Shown here one piece after another: positions 30,251 through 36,815 of a stretch of 36,815 bases of DNA. The notes below the pieces were generated by a model, which did no database searches, was not told the origin of the DNA, and saw nothing but the letters and a program-made list of their open reading frames with translations. Both the position numbers and the translations under genes were made by a program. Positions within the stretch are counted from its first letter, which is position 1; every line of letters starts with the position of its first letter. This DNA is from Porticoccus sp. (GTDB lineage Bacteria; Pseudomonadota; Gammaproteobacteria; Pseudomonadales; Porticoccaceae): contig PANQ01000011.1 in the NCBI GenBank assembly GCA_002707685.1, positions 47,989 through 84,803 on the forward strand, written 5' to 3'.

Positions 30251-30818
30251 AAGAAATTCCTGTGTCCTGGGCCAGTAAATAATCCACAGCCTGTTTCAAA
30301 TCATCAAAAACTGGCGCTTGCTGTAACTCGATTTCCGGTTGCGAAGGCAGTTTTTTTTCCGTGGCGGTACCCTTGCCGGTACGTACCAGAATGGGGGTGC
30401 AGTGGTGACTCAAGCCAGCCTGTAAATCCCGCAGACTGTCGCCGATCAGGGGAACACCGTTCAGTGATACACCAAACTCACTGGCAATGGCATCGAAAAG
30501 CCCGGGCCCCGGCTTTCGGCAATGGCAGTGATCCTCTGGTGTATGGGGGCAATAGAATATTCCCGCCAGCTCGGCACCCTGTTGTGCCAGTAGCCCGGAC
30601 AACTTTTCGTGCATGGCTTCCAGGTCATCAAGATCAAACAGCCCCCGCCCAATACCGGATTGGTTGGTAGCCACGACGACGCTATAACCGGCCCGGTTAA
30701 GCCTGGCTATGGCAGCTATACTGCCGGGCAGAGGGATCCATTCATCGACAGTCTTGATGTAATTATCGGAGTCCTGATTGATGACTCCATCCCGGTCGAG
30801 AATAACCAGCTTCGTCAT
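30243..30818 (-). CDS. gmhB: D-glycero-beta-D-manno-heptose-1,7-bisphosphate 7-phosphatase
   Basis: GmhB removes the 7-phosphate from heptose bisphosphate in ADP-heptose synthesis for the LPS inner core. The 191 residues belong to the HAD superfamily: LDRDG with Asp8 as nucleophile and Asp10 as acid/base, TNQSGIGRG as motif II, KPGPG with the catalytic lysine, and IGDSLRDLQAG as motif IV. The zinc loop Cys90-x-His92...Cys98-x-Cys100 (CPHTPEDHCHC) is characteristic of GmhB. Its ATG directly follows the glyS stop and its end overlaps the acyltransferase gene. A histidinol-phosphatase role is possible but less likely. Confidence 0.93.
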   Translation of the reverse strand: MTKLVILDRDGVINQDSDNYIKTVDEWIPLPGSIAAIARLNRAGYSVVVATNQSGIGRGLFDLDDLEAMHEKLSGLLAQQGAELAGIFYCPHTPEDHCHCRKPGPGLFDAIASEFGVSLNGVPLIGDSLRDLQAGLSHHCTPILVRTGKGTATEKKLPSQPEIELQQAPVFDDLKQAVDYLLAQDTGISYE

Positions 30819-32912
30819 TTACTTGGCCGGTACCAACAGGGAAATATCCGCTATGTTCAGAAACAATGCCTGAAGCTTTTGTAGCAGCGCAAGGCGGTTC
30901 ATGCGAACTTCTGACTGTTCCGCCATGACCATGACCTCATCAAAAAACTGATCGACTGGATCCCGCAATTTTGCCAGCTCCTTCAGCGCGCTGGTGTAAT
31001 CCCGGGTTTCAAGGAGTGGGCCGACTGCACCGGTCAGTGCCGTGAGTGTTGTGGCGAGTGTCTGTTCGGCGGGTTCGACAAGCAAGGCCGTATTCACTTC
31101 CCTGCCATCCGGCAGATCGGATTGTTTGGAGAGAATATTGGACACACGCTTGTTGGCGGCAGCAAGTGCCTCGGCTTCCGGAAGTTGGTTAAAGGTGTGT
31201 ACAGCCATTACCCGCAGATGAATATCCAGCGGGTTGCTGAGCTGTCGCGCAGCGACAGACTGGAAGACCTCTGCAGGGATATACTCATCTTCATATCGCC
31301 CTTTGAAGCGATCCAGCATGTAAGTGAGCACTTGCTTATTAATGTGGTCAGCACTCTCCACCAGCGTCGATGTGTCGATGTGTTGGGTAAGAGCCAGATT
31401 CAGTGCTGCCCTGAGATCAATATCGATTTTGTGTTCGACAATAATCCGTAATACGCCGAGGCTTGCCCGGCGCAGGGCAAAGGGGTCTTTCGAGCCGCTG
31501 GGCGGTTGCCCGATACCAAAGATACCAACGAGGGTATCGAGGCGGTCGGCGATCGCCAGGGTAATCCCGGTTCTGGTGGTGGGAATGATGTCACCGGCAA
31601 AACGGGGCAGGTATTGTTCAAAAAGTGCATTGGCTACTTCGGGGTCTTCACCATCGTGGATTGCATAATAGTGGCCCATGGTTCCTTGTAAGTCGTCAAA
31701 CTCACCGACCATTTCGCTAACCAGATCCGACTTGCTCAGTTCCCCGGCCCGAAATGCCAGCGCGCCGTCGGCACCGGTTGTCTCCGATAATGCCCGGGCC
31801 AGACTGGCAACCCGTTCAGTTTTGTCAAACAGCGATCCGAGCTTCGCCTGAAACACAATGCTGCGAAGTGACTCGCGCTGTTTGGCCAGCGTGGTTTGCC
31901 GGTCAGTTTCGTAAAAGAAGGCCGCATCCGACAGGCGTGGTCGTATCACCCTTTCATTGCCGCGGATTACCTGCTCGGGTTCAGTGCTCTCAATATTGGC
32001 AACGGTAATAAAGATCGGCATCAGCTTGCCGCTGTCATCCAGCACGTGAAAATACTTCTGGTGAGATTTCATGGAAGAGATCAGTGCTTCCGCGGGAACG
32101 TCGAGAAAGCGTGCTTCAAAATGGCCCACCAATGGTACGGGCCACTCATTGAGAGCGGTCACTTCATTGAGCAAATTGTCATCGATAGCTGCATGGCCGC
32201 CGGCTTGTTTGGCGGCGGCGTGGACGCCTTTCCGAATTAAATGGCGACGTTCATCAAAGTCTGCCAACACGTAAGCCTGCTTCAGTTGCTGACGATAGCT
32301 GGCCGGACTGTCAATAACGATTTCATCGGGGGCATGGAAACGGTGACCGCGACTTCGGTTTCCGGTGGGCAGGCCCATTATCTGTGTATTGACAACATCG
32401 TTACCGAATAACATAACAATCCAGTGAACGGGCCGGACGAATTCTTCGCGGCGTGTACCCCAGCGCATGCGCTTTGGAATGGGTAGTGCCGCTAGGGCGC
32501 CGGACACGATATCCCCCAGCAGGGCAGTGGTTGATTGACCCGGTTGGCTTGCCCTGTGGCACAGTTTTTCCTGTTTGCCATCGTGCTCAATCATTTCTGC
32601 CAAGGCAGCCAGCGGACAGTTGTTTTTTTCGGCAAAGGCCTGGGCGGCGCGAGTTGGTATGCCAGCCTGATCGAATGCAACAGATTTGGGTGGCCCCCAG
32701 TTGATGGTTTGCTGCCCGGGGGTCATCGGATCGAGTGCGCGAACTACCACTGCCAGGCGACGGGGCGATGCAAATGAGGAAACGGTACCAAAATTCAGCT
32801 TTAGTCCGGAAAGGCGATTTACAATCTCCTCCCGAAAAGCCTCTGACAGGTTCAACAGTGACTTTGGCGGGAGCTCTTCTGTGCCAATTTCAACAAGAAA
32901 ATCTGAACTCAT
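30819..32912 (-). CDS. glyS: Glycyl-tRNA synthetase beta subunit
   Basis: The beta subunit of the bacterial alpha2beta2 glycyl-tRNA synthetase binds tRNA-Gly and is required for aminoacylation. The 697 residues are close to the E. coli 689. It starts [16 protein letters not shown], has the landmark segments [33 protein letters not shown] and [18 protein letters not shown], and ends with an anticodon-binding-like region ([19 protein letters not shown]). It overlaps the glyQ stop by 4 nt (ATGA), so translation is coupled. gmhB follows immediately. Confidence 0.98.
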   Translation of the reverse strand: MSSDFLVEIGTEELPPKSLLNLSEAFREEIVNRLSGLKLNFGTVSSFASPRRLAVVVRALDPMTPGQQTINWGPPKSVAFDQAGIPTRAAQAFAEKNNCPLAALAEMIEHDGKQEKLCHRASQPGQSTTALLGDIVSGALAALPIPKRMRWGTRREEFVRPVHWIVMLFGNDVVNTQIMGLPTGNRSRGHRFHAPDEIVIDSPASYRQQLKQAYVLADFDERRHLIRKGVHAAAKQAGGHAAIDDNLLNEVTALNEWPVPLVGHFEARFLDVPAEALISSMKSHQKYFHVLDDSGKLMPIFITVANIESTEPEQVIRGNERVIRPRLSDAAFFYETDRQTTLAKQRESLRSIVFQAKLGSLFDKTERVASLARALSETTGADGALAFRAGELSKSDLVSEMVGEFDDLQGTMGHYYAIHDGEDPEVANALFEQYLPRFAGDIIPTTRTGITLAIADRLDTLVGIFGIGQPPSGSKDPFALRRASLGVLRIIVEHKIDIDLRAALNLALTQHIDTSTLVESADHINKQVLTYMLDRFKGRYEDEYIPAEVFQSVAARQLSNPLDIHLRVMAVHTFNQLPEAEALAAANKRVSNILSKQSDLPDGREVNTALLVEPAEQTLATTLTALTGAVGPLLETRDYTSALKELAKLRDPVDQFFDEVMVMAEQSEVRMNRLALLQKLQALFLNIADISLLVPAK

Positions 32913-33859
32913 GTTTGAGCCTCTGCTACCAGCTGTTTAACGTGATTGGCAAGCACCGGTGGTGCCAGCGGGAAGCCAAGTGCCAAACGTGAGTTGAAAT
33001 ACGCCTGTGCCACGGCTCTTGCCAGGGTTCTCACACGGAGAATGAAACGTTGCCGCTCGGTGACGGAAATGGCATGCCTTGCATCCAGCAGATTGAAGGC
33101 GTGCGAGGCCTTCATGACCATTTCATAGGCGGGTAGTGGCAGGCCTTTTTCAATTAACCGCTGACTTTCGCTTTCGTAAACGTCGAAGCTGTGGAACAGA
33201 AAATCCACATTCGCCTCGTTGAAGTTGAAAGCTGACATCTCCACCTCATTCTGGTGAAAAACATCCCCGTAAGTGACACGGCCTTCCGGTCCCTCGGTCC
33301 ATACCAGGTCATAGATGCTATCCACACCCTGTAAATACATGGCAATCCGTTCGAGACCGTAGGTGATCTCACCGGTGACAGGAAAACATTCCAGGCCACC
33401 CACCTGCTGGAAGTAGGTGAACTGTGTCACTTCCATGCCGTTCAGCCACACTTCCCAACCGAGTCCCCACGCGCCCAGCGTGGGCGATTCCCAGTTATCC
33501 TCCACAAATCGAATATCATGGATATTGGTATCAATGCCGAGTTGACGCAGGGAGTCGAGATACAGTTCCTGAATATTATCGGGGGACGGTTTCAGGACAA
33601 CCTGAAACTGGTAGTAGTGCTGCAGTCGGTTGGGATTTTCACCGTAGCGGCCGTCTGTGGGGCGGCGACAGGGTTGCACATAGGCGCTGTGCCAGCTTTC
33701 GGGGCCAATGGCGCGCAGGAAAGTTGCCGGGTGGAAGGTTCCCGCACCTACTTCCATGTCCAGTGGTTGAAGGATGACGCAGTGGTGCTTTGCCCAAAAC
33801 TGTTGCAGAGACAGAATAAGCCCCTGGAATGTCGAAACATCCGGTGTAGTCTGTGACAA
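32909..33859 (-). CDS. glyQ: Glycyl-tRNA synthetase alpha subunit
   Basis: The alpha subunit holds the class II catalytic core that activates glycine. The 316 residues (usual 300-315) include [34 protein letters not shown] (class II motif region), [19 protein letters not shown] and [10 protein letters not shown]. The start is a TTG with GGGGGAA about 6 nt upstream; no ATG fits better. It leads the leftward glyQ-glyS-gmhB-acyltransferase run, with a promoter-like pair just upstream. Confidence 0.98.
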   Translation of the reverse strand: MSQTTPDVSTFQGLILSLQQFWAKHHCVILQPLDMEVGAGTFHPATFLRAIGPESWHSAYVQPCRRPTDGRYGENPNRLQHYYQFQVVLKPSPDNIQELYLDSLRQLGIDTNIHDIRFVEDNWESPTLGAWGLGWEVWLNGMEVTQFTYFQQVGGLECFPVTGEITYGLERIAMYLQGVDSIYDLVWTEGPEGRVTYGDVFHQNEVEMSAFNFNEANVDFLFHSFDVYESESQRLIEKGLPLPAYEMVMKASHAFNLLDARHAISVTERQRFILRVRTLARAVAQAYFNSRLALGFPLAPPVLANHVKQLVAEAQT

Positions 33860-33890
33860 CTGAGTTCCCCCATGGCATGCAAAGTCGGCA

Positions 33891-33919
33891 ATTATAAGGC
33901 TGCAACCCCCGAATAGTAA
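33891..33919 (-). promoter_or_regulatory. Predicted promoter of glyQ-glyS
   Basis: On the minus strand: a consensus -10 TATAAT (33896-33891), a 17-nt spacer, and a weak -35 TTACTA (33919-33914). Start predicted about 25 nt before the glyQ TTG. Confidence 0.5.
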
Positions 33920-33975
33920 GGGCTTTATTGACGCCGACTGTGCAGCGCCGGTTTCTGGGCAGGTATAGCGGAAGG

Positions 33976-34003
33976 TTGATACAGTTCGTCCTGAAGGTAT
34001 ATC
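33976..34003 (+). promoter_or_regulatory. Weak promoter candidate for the CREST-like gene
   Basis: -35 TTGATA (33976-33981), 16-nt spacer and TATATC (33998-34003). The -10 is poor. The remaining gap between glyQ and the CREST-like gene (33920-34143) shows nothing else that I recognise. Confidence 0.25.
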
Positions 34004-34143
34004 AAAACCCTGTGTCGGGTTTAAGGGAAGCGTGCTGTTTACCGGGGGCGTGTGCTCAGGGATATTATCCTTGCCTGGCGACGCCCTCGTAGGTGCTCCT
34101 GTGCGGCAGGGGGCTTAAGGACACCAGAAAACGTGCTCATGCC

Positions 34144-34908
34144 ATGGATAAAAAAATTGCGTTCCTGCTACTTATACTGGTCAGCGTTTCGGCCCTGTTT
34201 TTTTTATTGGTAGAACCCGTAGCACAGCCGAAAAAATATTTGCAGTTTGCTGACCAAAGAATGCTGCTAGGCATAAAAAACTTCTGGAATGTTGTGTCCA
34301 ATCTGCCGCTTATTCTGCTCGGCATCTGTGGCGTTGTGATGGTGTGGAGAAGGCAACTGGTGCACGATAATTGTTCCGTGACACCGGTTTATCTGACGCT
34401 ATTCACAGCAGTTATTTTTACCGGCATCGGTTCGATCTGGTTTCATCTCAACCCCACCAATCAGACACTGTTCTGGGACCGTCTGCCAATGGCCGTTGTT
34501 TTTATGTCCCTGATCACGGCGTTATTTGCTGAATATTTGGGCCGTCCATTGCAAAAAATACTTTTTTATCCACTGTTGTTGACCGGTGCAGGATCCGTTA
34601 TCTACTGGCATATCACAGAGACGCTGGGTAGGGGCGACCTGCGGCCTTACCTGCTGGTGCAGTTTTTGCCGATACTCTGCATGGTCGTGTTGATGGCCAT
34701 CAGCCGATCACGATTTACCAGAAGCCGGGATATTCTGGTTATTTTGTTCTGTTACGGCCTGGCAAAGTTGACGGAGTATCTGGACCAGCAGATTTTAGCC
34801 GCAACCACCTTTATTAGCGGTCATACCCTCAAACATTTGCTGGCGGCGGCCGCGATCCTGGTCTTGCTGAAAATGCTGGGGTGGCGCGAGGAATTAGTAA
34901 ACCAATAA
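34144..34908 (+). CDS. CREST-superfamily membrane hydrolase-like protein (alkaline ceramidase-like)
   Basis: A 254-residue, seven-helix-like integral membrane protein. It resembles the ceramidase/CREST superfamily: NFWNVVSNLPLILLGI near the start, GSIWFH with Ser97 and His101, WDRLP with Asp112, YWHITE with His156, and SGHTLKH with His227 and His231. A Ser, an Asp and three or more His residues in this order form the metal site of the superfamily. Eukaryotic members cleave ceramide; the bacterial substrate is unknown, and no sphingolipid genes are visible here. The ATG at 34144 is chosen because the hydrophobic segment begins four residues later; a GTG at 34093 is also in frame. It stands alone between glyQ (divergent) and a glutaredoxin gene. 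Confidence 0.72.
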   Translation: MDKKIAFLLLILVSVSALFFLLVEPVAQPKKYLQFADQRMLLGIKNFWNVVSNLPLILLGICGVVMVWRRQLVHDNCSVTPVYLTLFTAVIFTGIGSIWFHLNPTNQTLFWDRLPMAVVFMSLITALFAEYLGRPLQKILFYPLLLTGAGSVIYWHITETLGRGDLRPYLLVQFLPILCMVVLMAISRSRFTRSRDILVILFCYGLAKLTEYLDQQILAATTFISGHTLKHLLAAAAILVLLKMLGWREELVNQ

Positions 34909-34913
34909 TTGTC

Positions 34914-34954
34914 TATAGCTATTTTATGTATAGCAATAATTAGCTGTAGCTATT
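34914..34954 (+). repeat. Three short direct repeats upstream of the glutaredoxin gene
   Basis: TATAGCTATT (34914), TATAGCAATA (34929) and TGTAGCTATT (34945) recur with 15- and 16-nt spacing, immediately before a possible -35. They may be binding sites for a regulator. There is no known motif match. Confidence 0.4.
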
Positions 34955-34955
34955 G

Positions 34956-34985
34956 TTGGTCGAAAGCTAAAGTATTTACTATGAA
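34956..34985 (+). promoter_or_regulatory. Possible promoter of the glutaredoxin gene
   Basis: TTGGTC (34956-34961), 18-nt spacer, TATGAA (34980-34985). Each hexamer matches consensus at about four positions. Confidence 0.3.
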
Positions 34986-35011
34986 TATCTGATTCCAACA
35001 GGAGAAACACT

Positions 35012-35266
35012 ATGCAACCTTTTACTATTTTTGGCCACGATGCCTGTGGTTTCTGTCGACGCGCCAAGGAACTGATGGAAAAAAAGGGGCTGGAATACCG
35101 TTATGTGAATATCCACGACGAGGGGATCAGCCCGGCAGACCTCGCCAAAACCATTGGCCAGCCGGTCAATACGGTACCGCAAATATTTCATGGCAAAGAA
35201 TATATTGGTGGTTTTCAGGAGCTCACGGAATATTTTGAAAAAATAGAAGCCGGGCAGCAGCAATAG
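35012..35266 (+). CDS. grxA: Glutaredoxin, GrxA-like
   Basis: An 84-residue cytoplasmic thiol-disulfide oxidoreductase that would use glutathione to reduce disulfides. It resembles E. coli GrxA along its length: the active site Cys12-Gly-Phe-Cys15, then RRAKEL, the DEGISPADL segment, GQPVNTVPQIF with the cis-proline, and YIGGFQEL for glutathione binding. The active site CGFC differs from the CPYC of classical GrxA, lacking the proline, which should change the redox potential. A strong AGGAG lies 9 nt before the ATG. It is a single-gene unit with its own terminator, preceded by three short direct repeats. Confidence 0.92.
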   Translation: MQPFTIFGHDACGFCRRAKELMEKKGLEYRYVNIHDEGISPADLAKTIGQPVNTVPQIFHGKEYIGGFQELTEYFEKIEAGQQQ

Positions 35267-35332
35267 GCATTTTTCAGCACTTTCAGGCCAATTGCCCGGT
35301 TGGCAATATTGCGTCCCCACACATAAACATGG

Positions 35333-35366
35333 AAAGGTATTGGTGTTATCAGCCAATACCTTTTTT
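35333..35366 (+). terminator. Terminator after the glutaredoxin gene
   Basis: AAAGGTATTGG pairs with CCAATACCTTT around 9 nt and ends in a run of six T. It overlaps the last bases of the convergent thioesterase gene. Confidence 0.85.
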
Positions 35367-35763
35367 ATTTGTCCTTGCTGACCGTGCGGGTTTTGCCCCG
35401 TTCGTCGATGGCAACAAAAACAAATTGCCCCTCTGTCACCTTGGCGGGCTCATTGGTGGATTCAATGTTGATCCAGACCTCAACGTTGATGGTCATGGAG
35501 CTGCTGCCGACCTGCATCAACTCACAGTAGCAACTGACAATGGCACCAACCGGAACCGGTCGAAGAAACGACATTTCACTGATTGCAACCGTGGCCACGC
35601 GACCCTTTGCAATCCGCTGGGCCAGAATGGAGCTACCGAGATCCATTTGTGAGAGCAGCCAGCCACCAAAAATATCACCACTGGAATTGGTGTCTTTGGG
35701 CATGGCTATCGTCTGCAGGGTGAGTTCGCCGCGGGGTGCCGGTGGTTGATTGATTTCAGTCAA
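35365..35763 (-). CDS. yciA: YciA-type acyl-CoA thioesterase
   Basis: A 132-residue hotdog-fold thioesterase hydrolysing acyl-CoAs in the cytoplasm. It follows E. coli YciA closely: GELTLQTIAMPKDTNSSGD, with the catalytic Asp in the NSSGDIFGGWLLSQMD segment, then GRVATVAISEMSFLRPVPVG and SMTINVEVW. Start is TTG with a perfect AAGGAG 6 nt upstream. It lies 34 nt after the TRAP permease gene on the same strand, so the two may be co-transcribed, although no functional link is evident. Its 3' end overlaps the convergent glutaredoxin terminator. Confidence 0.93.
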   Translation of the reverse strand: MTEINQPPAPRGELTLQTIAMPKDTNSSGDIFGGWLLSQMDLGSSILAQRIAKGRVATVAISEMSFLRPVPVGAIVSCYCELMQVGSSSMTINVEVWINIESTNEPAKVTEGQFVFVAIDERGKTRTVSKDK

Positions 35764-35797
35764 GCTCTACTCCTTATTATTAAACCCTGTACGGATT

Positions 35798-36815
35798 TCA
35801 GAAAACAATGGATGGTAGCCAGGTGGCCAGCGCAGGCCAGATGGCCAACATTAACATCAGCAATAATTGAATGATGATAAAAGGCACGACGCCGCGGTAA
35901 ATATCGCGAGTTGCCACCGAGGGCGGTGCCACACCGCGCAGATAGAACAGGGCAAAGCCAAAGGGTGGTGTCAGAAAAGAGGTTTGCAGGTTTATAGCGA
36001 TCATGATGCCAAGCCACACCGGATCGAGTCCCATTGCCAGCAAAATAGGTCCGACAATGGGCACGACGACAAAGGTGATTTCGATAAAATCGAGAATAAA
36101 ACCCAGCAGGAAAATCACCACCATGACCACCAGCGTAGCGCCGACGACCCCGCCGGGAATGCGAGTGAACAGGTCCTCCATCAACTCCTCACCACCAAAA
36201 CCCCGGAAGATCAGGGAAAATATCGCGGCACCAATCAGGATCAGGAACACCATCGCTGTAACTTCTGTGGTGGACTGAGTGACATCCCGCAATCTTTTGA
36301 TAGTTAATTGTCGACGCCCCAGTGCCAGCAGGGTGGCCCCCATGGCACCTACACCGGCCGCTTCCGTGGGGGTGGCTGCACCACTGAGAATCGAACCCAG
36401 TACGGCAACGATCAACACCACCGGCGGTAACAGGCTGCGCAGCAATCTGGCAGCCGAGAGGCTGGACTCACCGTCCACCTCAGCCACTGGTGCAAGCTCG
36501 GGTTTAAGCCGTGAGATGACAATCAGATACAGAATGTAAAGGGTTACCAGTAACAGGCCGGGCACAATCGCGCCCACAAACAGATCCCCGATAGAGATTG
36601 TTTTCGGGTTAAAAATACCCATTCCCAGCTGGGCCTGCTGGTAGGCGCTGGACAGGATATCGCCTAGCAGAACCAGGGCGATGGATGGGGGAATAATCTG
36701 CCCCAGGGTGCCGGTGGCGCAAATGGAGCCGGTGGCCAGCGCCGGATGGTAACCGCGTTTCAACATGGTGGGCAGGGACATCAGTCCCATGGCGACCACC
36801 GTGGCACCGACAATC
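35798..36815 (-). CDS. TRAP transporter large permease (DctM family; 5' end beyond window)
   Basis: The C-terminal 339 residues of a DctM-type large membrane subunit of a tripartite ATP-independent periplasmic transporter, which takes up carboxylates or related acids using a sodium gradient. The visible part has about nine hydrophobic helices, with the family landmarks GLMSLPTMLKRGYHPALATG, GTLGQIIPPSI, PTEAAGVGAMGA and LTPPFGFALFYLRG. The insert SAYQQAQLGMGIFNPKTISI, in the first third, resembles the mannitol/chloroaromatic-type TRAP permeases; the true substrate is unknown. The frame is open to the window edge; the missing N-terminus is probably about 100-130 residues. The small permease and solute-binding protein genes are expected upstream, outside the window. 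Confidence 0.92.
   Translation of the reverse strand, partial: IVGATVVAMGLMSLPTMLKRGYHPALATGSICATGTLGQIIPPSIALVLLGDILSSAYQQAQLGMGIFNPKTISIGDLFVGAIVPGLLLVTLYILYLIVISRLKPELAPVAEVDGESSLSAARLLRSLLPPVVLIVAVLGSILSGAATPTEAAGVGAMGATLLALGRRQLTIKRLRDVTQSTTEVTAMVFLILIGAAIFSLIFRGFGGEELMEDLFTRIPGGVVGATLVVMVVIFLLGFILDFIEITFVVVPIVGPILLAMGLDPVWLGIMIAINLQTSFLTPPFGFALFYLRGVAPPSVATRDIYRGVVPFIIIQLLLMLMLAIWPALATWLPSIVF

Overview
The window is a chromosomal replication-origin neighbourhood of a gammaproteobacterium. The evidence is the gene set (uvrD, glmU-glmS, the complete atp operon, parAB, rsmG, mnmG, rpmH-rnpA-yidD-yidC-mnmE, dnaA-dnaN-recF-gyrB, split glyQ/glyS, gmhB). A HexR-type regulator and a TRAP transporter fit a free-living, probably marine, Pseudomonadales/Cellvibrionales-like lineage; that placement is inference. 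There are no insertion sequences, CRISPR arrays, rRNA genes or tRNA genes.

Layout, left to right. (1) 1-2954: uvrD (3' end outside the window) diverges from hexR, with a HexR-like operator between them. (2) 2955-3422: an intergenic stretch holding two leftward terminators and, between them, a promoter-like element with a perfect 19-bp palindrome; this looks like an unannotated small RNA gene. (3) 3423-6643: glmU-glmS, leftward. (4) 6747-13871: a leftward, canonical nine-gene ATP synthase operon (atpI-B-E-F-H-A-G-D-C), with a good sigma70 promoter before atpI and a strong terminator after atpC. (5) 13949-18144: mnmG-rsmG-parA-parB, leftward and tightly packed. (6) 18145-18728: an AT-rich region with DnaA boxes, where transcription switches from leftward to rightward; this is an oriC candidate. 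(7) 18729-22607: rpmH-rnpA-yidD-yidC-mnmE, rightward. (8) 22608-22950: a second DnaA-box region upstream of dnaA. (9) 22951-29186: dnaA-dnaN-recF-gyrB, rightward, with two perfect parS sites inside recF. (10) 29262-33859: leftward glyQ-glyS-gmhB-acyltransferase-small arginine-rich protein. (11) 33860-35266: a CREST/ceramidase-like membrane protein and a GrxA-like glutaredoxin, both rightward. (12) 35365-36815: leftward TRAP large permease (5' end outside the window) and a YciA-type thioesterase.

How it works together. DnaA loads at the origin, DnaN and GyrB serve the new forks, and ParA/ParB acting on the parS sites in recF should segregate the freshly copied origin. The strand switch between mnmG and rpmH co-orients most genes with replication. 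RpmH/RnpA/YidD/YidC supply ribosome, RNase P and membrane-insertion functions (YidC inserts the ATP synthase c subunit), MnmE and MnmG together modify tRNA wobble uridines, and GlmU/GlmS make UDP-GlcNAc for the envelope.

Most of the window is ordinary housekeeping DNA. The parts worth a second look are the putative small RNA downstream of glmS, the two-part origin with an rpmH-mnmE block oriented differently from the Pseudomonas map, the intragenic parS sites, and a few poorly characterised genes near the right end.
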